Shown here: positions 59,204-64,000 of the stretch, one piece after another | Layout of the letters: every line of letters begins with the position of its first letter | Position numbering within the stretch: the first letter of the stretch is position 1 | Source: an uncultured Lachnospiraceae bacterium | Lineage (GTDB): Bacteria; Bacillota; Clostridia; Lachnospirales; Lachnospiraceae | Direction: 5' to 3' | DNA length: 64,000 nt | Assembly (NCBI GenBank): GCA_910586315.1 | Contig: CAJUIP010000005.1 | Coordinates: 55,713-119,712, forward strand | Notes under the pieces: model-generated | Databases searched by the model: none | What the model saw: only the letters and a program-made list of their open reading frames with translations | What the model was told of the DNA's origin: nothing | Translations under genes and position numbers: made by a program

Positions 59204-60649
59204 ATGCTTGGAATCTTATTGAATGATGCCTCCTATGAACAGGATATCCGGGAGCTTTTGATGGCCTTTTATCCGGGAGAAAGCTTTGCTCATGAAAAAA
59301 AGGATGATGTGACTTTTTATGTAGAAGGAATTTATGAAGAAGACAGCGGGCTCTTTTCTTTAAAAATATGGGACCAGGGCTGCCTTGCGGATGAAAAAAG
59401 CTTTGGGGTCAGGTATGAAAACCGCCTGGAAACCAAAACGGCAATAAAAAGAGAGCTTTATGGGATGTTACGCAACCGGACAAAGAAGACGCTTCCCTGG
59501 GGAACACTTACGGGAATCCGTCCCACGAAGATTGCACTTACAAGACTGGAGCAGGGATGGAAGGAAGAGGAGATCCGTTCCTTCATGAAAACGACGTATC
59601 TGACCAGCGAGGAAAAGATTGATCTCAGCCTGGAAATTGCGAAGCGGGAGCGCCGGCTGTTAACATCTGTCGATTACGAAAAGGGATACAGCCTCTATGT
59701 GGGAATTCCTTTCTGCCCCACGACCTGCCTGTACTGTTCTTTTACCTCTTTTCCTATCGGAATCTGGGAAAAAAAAGTTCCTCTTTATCTGAACGCCTTA
59801 TTTAAGGAACTTGACTATGTGGCGGAGAAGATGAAAGGAAGACCGTTAGATACTATTTACTTCGGTGGCGGAACGCCTACTTCCCTAAAAGCCGAAGAAC
59901 TTGATGTGCTGCTTACGAAACTTGAAGATATGTTTGACATATCGGCAGTGAAGGAATTTACGGTGGAGGCCGGGCGGCCCGACAGCATTACAAAAGAAAA
60001 ACTGGAAACCTTAAGAGCTCATGGAATTACCAGAATTTCCATCAATCCCCAGACCATGAAGCAGGCTACCCTGGATCTTATCGGGCGCCGTCATACGGTG
60101 GAGATGGTGAAAGAAAAATTTATGCTGGCCAGAAATCTTGACTTTGACAATATTAACATGGATCTCATTGTCGGCCTTCCGGAGGAAAGCCTGGATGATG
60201 TGAGGGAAACCATGGAGGCGGTGAGGGCCCTTTCGCCGGACAGCGTGACAGTCCATTCCCTCGCCATCAAAAGGGCGGCGAGACTTAATATGTTCCGGGA
60301 GAGGTATGCCAATTTAAAGATTGAAAATACACAGGAAATGATAGCATTGACGGCTCAGTACGCCAGAGGAATGGGGCTGGTGCCCTATTATCTGTACCGC
60401 CAGAAAAACATGGCCGGGAATTTTGAAAATGTAGGTTACGCGGCACCGGATAAGGCCTGTATTTACAATATCCTTATTATGGAGGAGAAACAGACCATAG
60501 TCGCTGTCGGGGCAGGGACCACCACAAAAGTGGTATTCCCTGCGGAAAACAGACTGGAACGGGTGGAGAATGTCAAGGATGTGGAGCAGTACATCTCAAG
60601 AATTGATGAAATGATCGGGAGAAAAGAAAAAATGCTTGAAAAGCTTTAG
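59204..60649 (+). CDS. hemZ: Oxygen-independent coproporphyrinogen dehydrogenase HemZ
   Basis: The protein has 481 residues. It is a radical SAM enzyme with the cluster motif FCPTTCLYCSFTSFP (Cys-x3-Cys-x2-Cys). FGGGTPTSLKAEELD and INPQTMKQATLDLIGRRHT resemble HemN/HemZ proteins. An N-terminal domain of about 160 residues precedes the radical SAM barrel, as in HemZ. It would act in anaerobic heme or related tetrapyrrole chemistry, but no other heme gene is in the window and many Clostridia carry HemZ without a complete heme pathway. The start is three bases after the MBL stop. Confidence 0.92.
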   Translation: MLGILLNDASYEQDIRELLMAFYPGESFAHEKKDDVTFYVEGIYEEDSGLFSLKIWDQGCLADEKSFGVRYENRLETKTAIKRELYGMLRNRTKKTLPWGTLTGIRPTKIALTRLEQGWKEEEIRSFMKTTYLTSEEKIDLSLEIAKRERRLLTSVDYEKGYSLYVGIPFCPTTCLYCSFTSFPIGIWEKKVPLYLNALFKELDYVAEKMKGRPLDTIYFGGGTPTSLKAEELDVLLTKLEDMFDISAVKEFTVEAGRPDSITKEKLETLRAHGITRISINPQTMKQATLDLIGRRHTVEMVKEKFMLARNLDFDNINMDLIVGLPEESLDDVRETMEAVRALSPDSVTVHSLAIKRAARLNMFRERYANLKIENTQEMIALTAQYARGMGLVPYYLYRQKNMAGNFENVGYAAPDKACIYNILIMEEKQTIVAVGAGTTTKVVFPAENRLERVENVKDVEQYISRIDEMIGRKEKMLEKL

Positions 60650-60678
60650 CGGCTGTCGTAAACTTATCCATAAGAAAC

Positions 60679-60714
60679 GGGACTGCTGCAAAAAACTCAT
60701 TTTGCGGCAGCCCC
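60679..60714. repeat. Hairpin of repeat family 2 between hemZ and hisS
   Basis: GGGACTGCTGCAAAA (60679-60693) pairs with TTTTGCGGCAGCCCC (60700-60714). Read on the minus strand, its first 24 bases match the arm at 37034 in about 22 positions. No T-run follows it. Confidence 0.6.
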
Positions 60715-60751
60715 TGTATCATAGTATATAGAAAGACAGAGGAAATATCAT

Positions 60752-62017
60752 ATGGCGTTGAAGAAAAAGCCGGTTACCGGCATGAAGGATATTCTGCCAG
60801 CAGAAATGGAGATTCGCGATTATGTGCTGGGGCTGATTAAGGAGACTTATCGCAGATTCGGATTTTCAACGATCGAGACCCCCTGTGTGGAGCATATTGA
60901 GAATCTTTTAAGTAAACAGGGCGGAGATAATGAAAAGCTTATTTTTAAAGTTTTAAAGCGCGGAGAGAAGTTAAACCTGGAAGCGGCTGAGACAGAAAAT
61001 GATCTGACAGACAGCGGGCTTCGTTATGACCTGACGCTGCCCCTGGCGAGGTATTATTCCAATAATTCTGCCAATCTTTCCATGCCCTTTAAGGCTCTTC
61101 AGACCGGAAGCGTATGGCGCGCGGACCGCCCTCAGAAGGGACGCTTCCGGCAGTTCATGCAGTGTGACATCGACATTCTGGGTGATGCCACCAATCAGGC
61201 GGAAATTGAACTGATTTTAGCGACTACTACGGCTCTGGCAAAAATTTGCCCCAATAACGGTTTTGAGGTGCGGATTAACGACAGAAAAATTCTGCGGGCC
61301 ATGGCTGTTTACAGCGGATTTCCGGAGGAAGATATTGAGAAAGTATTCATCACCGTGGACAAGATGGATAAGATCGGGACAGACGGTGTGAAAAATGAAC
61401 TGATGGAAAACGGATATTCTGGGGAAACCGCCGATAAATATCTGGAATTGATGGGACAGGTGACAGAGGACGCGGCCGGGGTTCGCAAGATGGGAGAGAT
61501 CCTTGCCGGTGTGTTAGAGGATGGCGCGGCGGAAAATCTGGCGCAGATCATGGATACCGTGGAAAAGGTTTCCGAAGGAGAATGTAAGCTGATTTTTGAT
61601 CCGACGCTTGTCCGCGGTATGGGATACTATACCGGAACGATTTTCGAAGTTTCCATGGAAGGCTTCGGAGGTTCTGTCGCAGGCGGTGGACGATATGACA
61701 AGATGATCGGAAAATTCACGGGCATGGATACTCCGGCCTGCGGTTTCTCTATCGGCTTTGAGAGAATTGTTACTATTCTTCTGGATGCCGGATTTGTGGT
61801 TCCCGGCAGCGGTAAGAAGGAGGCATGGCTCTTTGAAAAGGGAATGGAGATGGAAAGTCTTTCTCCCATTATGAAAAAAGCTATGGAAGCACGCGCAGAG
61901 GGAAGAACAGTCCTTGTCACCCAGATGAATAAGAATAAGAAATTTCAGAAAGAGCTGCTTGGAAAAGAGGGCTATACGGAATTTACAGAATTTTATAAAG
62001 AGGGATTAAAACGATAA
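60752..62017 (+). CDS. hisS: Histidine-tRNA ligase
   Basis: The protein has 421 residues, cytosolic, and charges tRNA-His. Class II motif 1 lies around GFSTIETPCVEHIENLL. Motif 2 is QTGSVWRADRPQKGRFRQF. The histidine-specific block FDPTLVRGMGYYTGTIFEV and motif 3 around ACGFSIGFERI are also present. The anticodon-binding C-terminal domain ends GYTEFTEFYKEGLKR. It precedes aspS by 18 bases, the usual hisS-aspS pairing in Firmicutes. No T-box leader is visible in the 100 bases upstream. It is unrelated to histidine catabolism genes despite the shared amino acid. Confidence 0.96.
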   Translation: MALKKKPVTGMKDILPAEMEIRDYVLGLIKETYRRFGFSTIETPCVEHIENLLSKQGGDNEKLIFKVLKRGEKLNLEAAETENDLTDSGLRYDLTLPLARYYSNNSANLSMPFKALQTGSVWRADRPQKGRFRQFMQCDIDILGDATNQAEIELILATTTALAKICPNNGFEVRINDRKILRAMAVYSGFPEEDIEKVFITVDKMDKIGTDGVKNELMENGYSGETADKYLELMGQVTEDAAGVRKMGEILAGVLEDGAAENLAQIMDTVEKVSEGECKLIFDPTLVRGMGYYTGTIFEVSMEGFGGSVAGGGRYDKMIGKFTGMDTPACGFSIGFERIVTILLDAGFVVPGSGKKEAWLFEKGMEMESLSPIMKKAMEARAEGRTVLVTQMNKNKKFQKELLGKEGYTEFTEFYKEGLKR

Positions 62018-62035
62018 ACAGCAGGAGGAAAGACT

Positions 62036-63829
<1,794 letters not shown>

Positions 63830-63833
63830 AAAT

Positions 63834-63886
63834 AACAATTCAGCCCTGCAAAGATTCCGGGTAAGAAGATGTAAGGCTGAATGGTT
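63834..63886. repeat. Repeat family 1 copy after aspS
   Basis: AACAATTCAGCC (63834-63845) and GGCTGAATGGTT (63875-63886) are inverted with one mismatch. The interior AAGAAGATGTAAG is the inverse of the CTTGCATCTTCTT segment of the 12682-12847 copy, so this copy points the other way. Confidence 0.6.
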
Positions 63887-63917
63887 ATGAATAAAACAGA
63901 AACTGTGCTCATGACTG

Positions 63918-63942
63918 GGCCCCGGAGTTTTCCGGGGCCTGC
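63918..63942 (+). terminator. Terminator-like hairpin after aspS
   Basis: GGCCCCGGA and TCCGGGGCC form a perfect nine-pair stem around GTTT, followed by TGCTTGATT. It lies directly before the group II intron 5' end. Confidence 0.65.
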
Positions 63943-63948
63943 TTGATT

Positions 63949-64000
63949 GTGCGCCTGACGGCACACGTTTCTAAAGGGTGAAAGTCCCTAATCCGCCTGA
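63949..64000 (+). mobile_element. 5' end of a probable group II intron, cut by the window edge
   Basis: The sequence begins GTGCGCC, then GGCACAC, then AAAGGGTGAAAGTCCCTAA. GUGYG at the 5' splice site and a GGGTGAAAGTCCC hairpin near base 30 are hallmarks of domain I of bacterial group II introns. It starts about ten bases after the hairpin at 63918. The rest, including any reverse transcriptase, lies beyond the window. Confidence 0.7.

Overview
The window looks like a piece of chromosome from an anaerobic, gut-type Clostridia, most likely Lachnospiraceae (inferred from gene content, not from a marker phylogeny). The evidence is Firmicutes-style AGGAGG ribosome sites with GTG and TTG starts, a HemZ-type oxygen-independent heme enzyme, a selenocysteine-containing SelD with the YedF selenium-metabolism protein, oxygen-sensitive 2-hydroxyacyl-CoA dehydratase-type proteins, citrate lyase activation genes and a complete histidine-to-glutamate pathway. 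I found no rRNA, tRNA, CRISPR array, prophage or complete insertion sequence.

Layout. 1-0.75 kb: the 3' end of a probable thiE and a small membrane protein. 0.73-7 kb: two divergent selenium/redox operons. citC and citXG lie downstream of selD on the minus strand. Opposite them are yedF, an ATP-dependent activase and a double-cubane-type reductase. selD is read through an in-frame UGA (Sec16), so a naive ORF call loses its first 64 codons. 7.2-11.2 kb: a nucleotidyltransferase, a small unknown protein and a large membrane-anchored propeller-like protein. 11.3-15.1 kb: murA, then a 0.7-kb non-coding interval with a composite hairpin repeat, a promoter, a SAM-I riboswitch with terminator and a 160-bp MITE, then metK and a lipoprotein.

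15.2-25.7 kb: the histidine utilisation locus. hutI-hutU run leftward. A SARP-type (BTAD/AAA/TPR) regulator and hutH-hutD-ftcD-fchA run rightward. HutH, HutU, HutI, FtcD and FchA together convert histidine to glutamate, ammonia and methenyl-THF. The hutU and hutH promoters have 11-bp-phased GAC direct repeats placed at the same distance from their -10 boxes, and neither has a normal -35 box. The regulator's own promoter is near-consensus with one such site in its spacer. This suggests a SARP-controlled hut regulon and is the most novel point in the window.

25.8-35.1 kb: a two-component system, an MFS transporter and a five-gene oligopeptide ABC operon. 35.1-41.3 kb: a DEAD-box helicase behind a terminator-like leader, and a polyamine ABC transporter (potA-potB-potCD, with permease and binding protein fused). 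41.3-47.3 kb: lactonase-like, aroC, rpiB, aspartokinase, a signal peptidase with an inserted zinc ribbon, and a DUF3810 protein. 47.4-52.7 kb: glgB, an MscS channel, a small HD-type alarmone hydrolase and a ChW-repeat polysaccharide deacetylase. 52.7-56 kb: a small membrane protein, a gamma-glutamyltransferase and an M20 peptidase on the minus strand. 56.2-63.8 kb: rel, an MBL hydrolase, hemZ, hisS and aspS. The last 52 bases look like the 5' end of a group II intron inserted just after a hairpin behind aspS.

Two families of short hairpin repeats are scattered between genes. All functions come from reading motifs and family knowledge; no database search was run.
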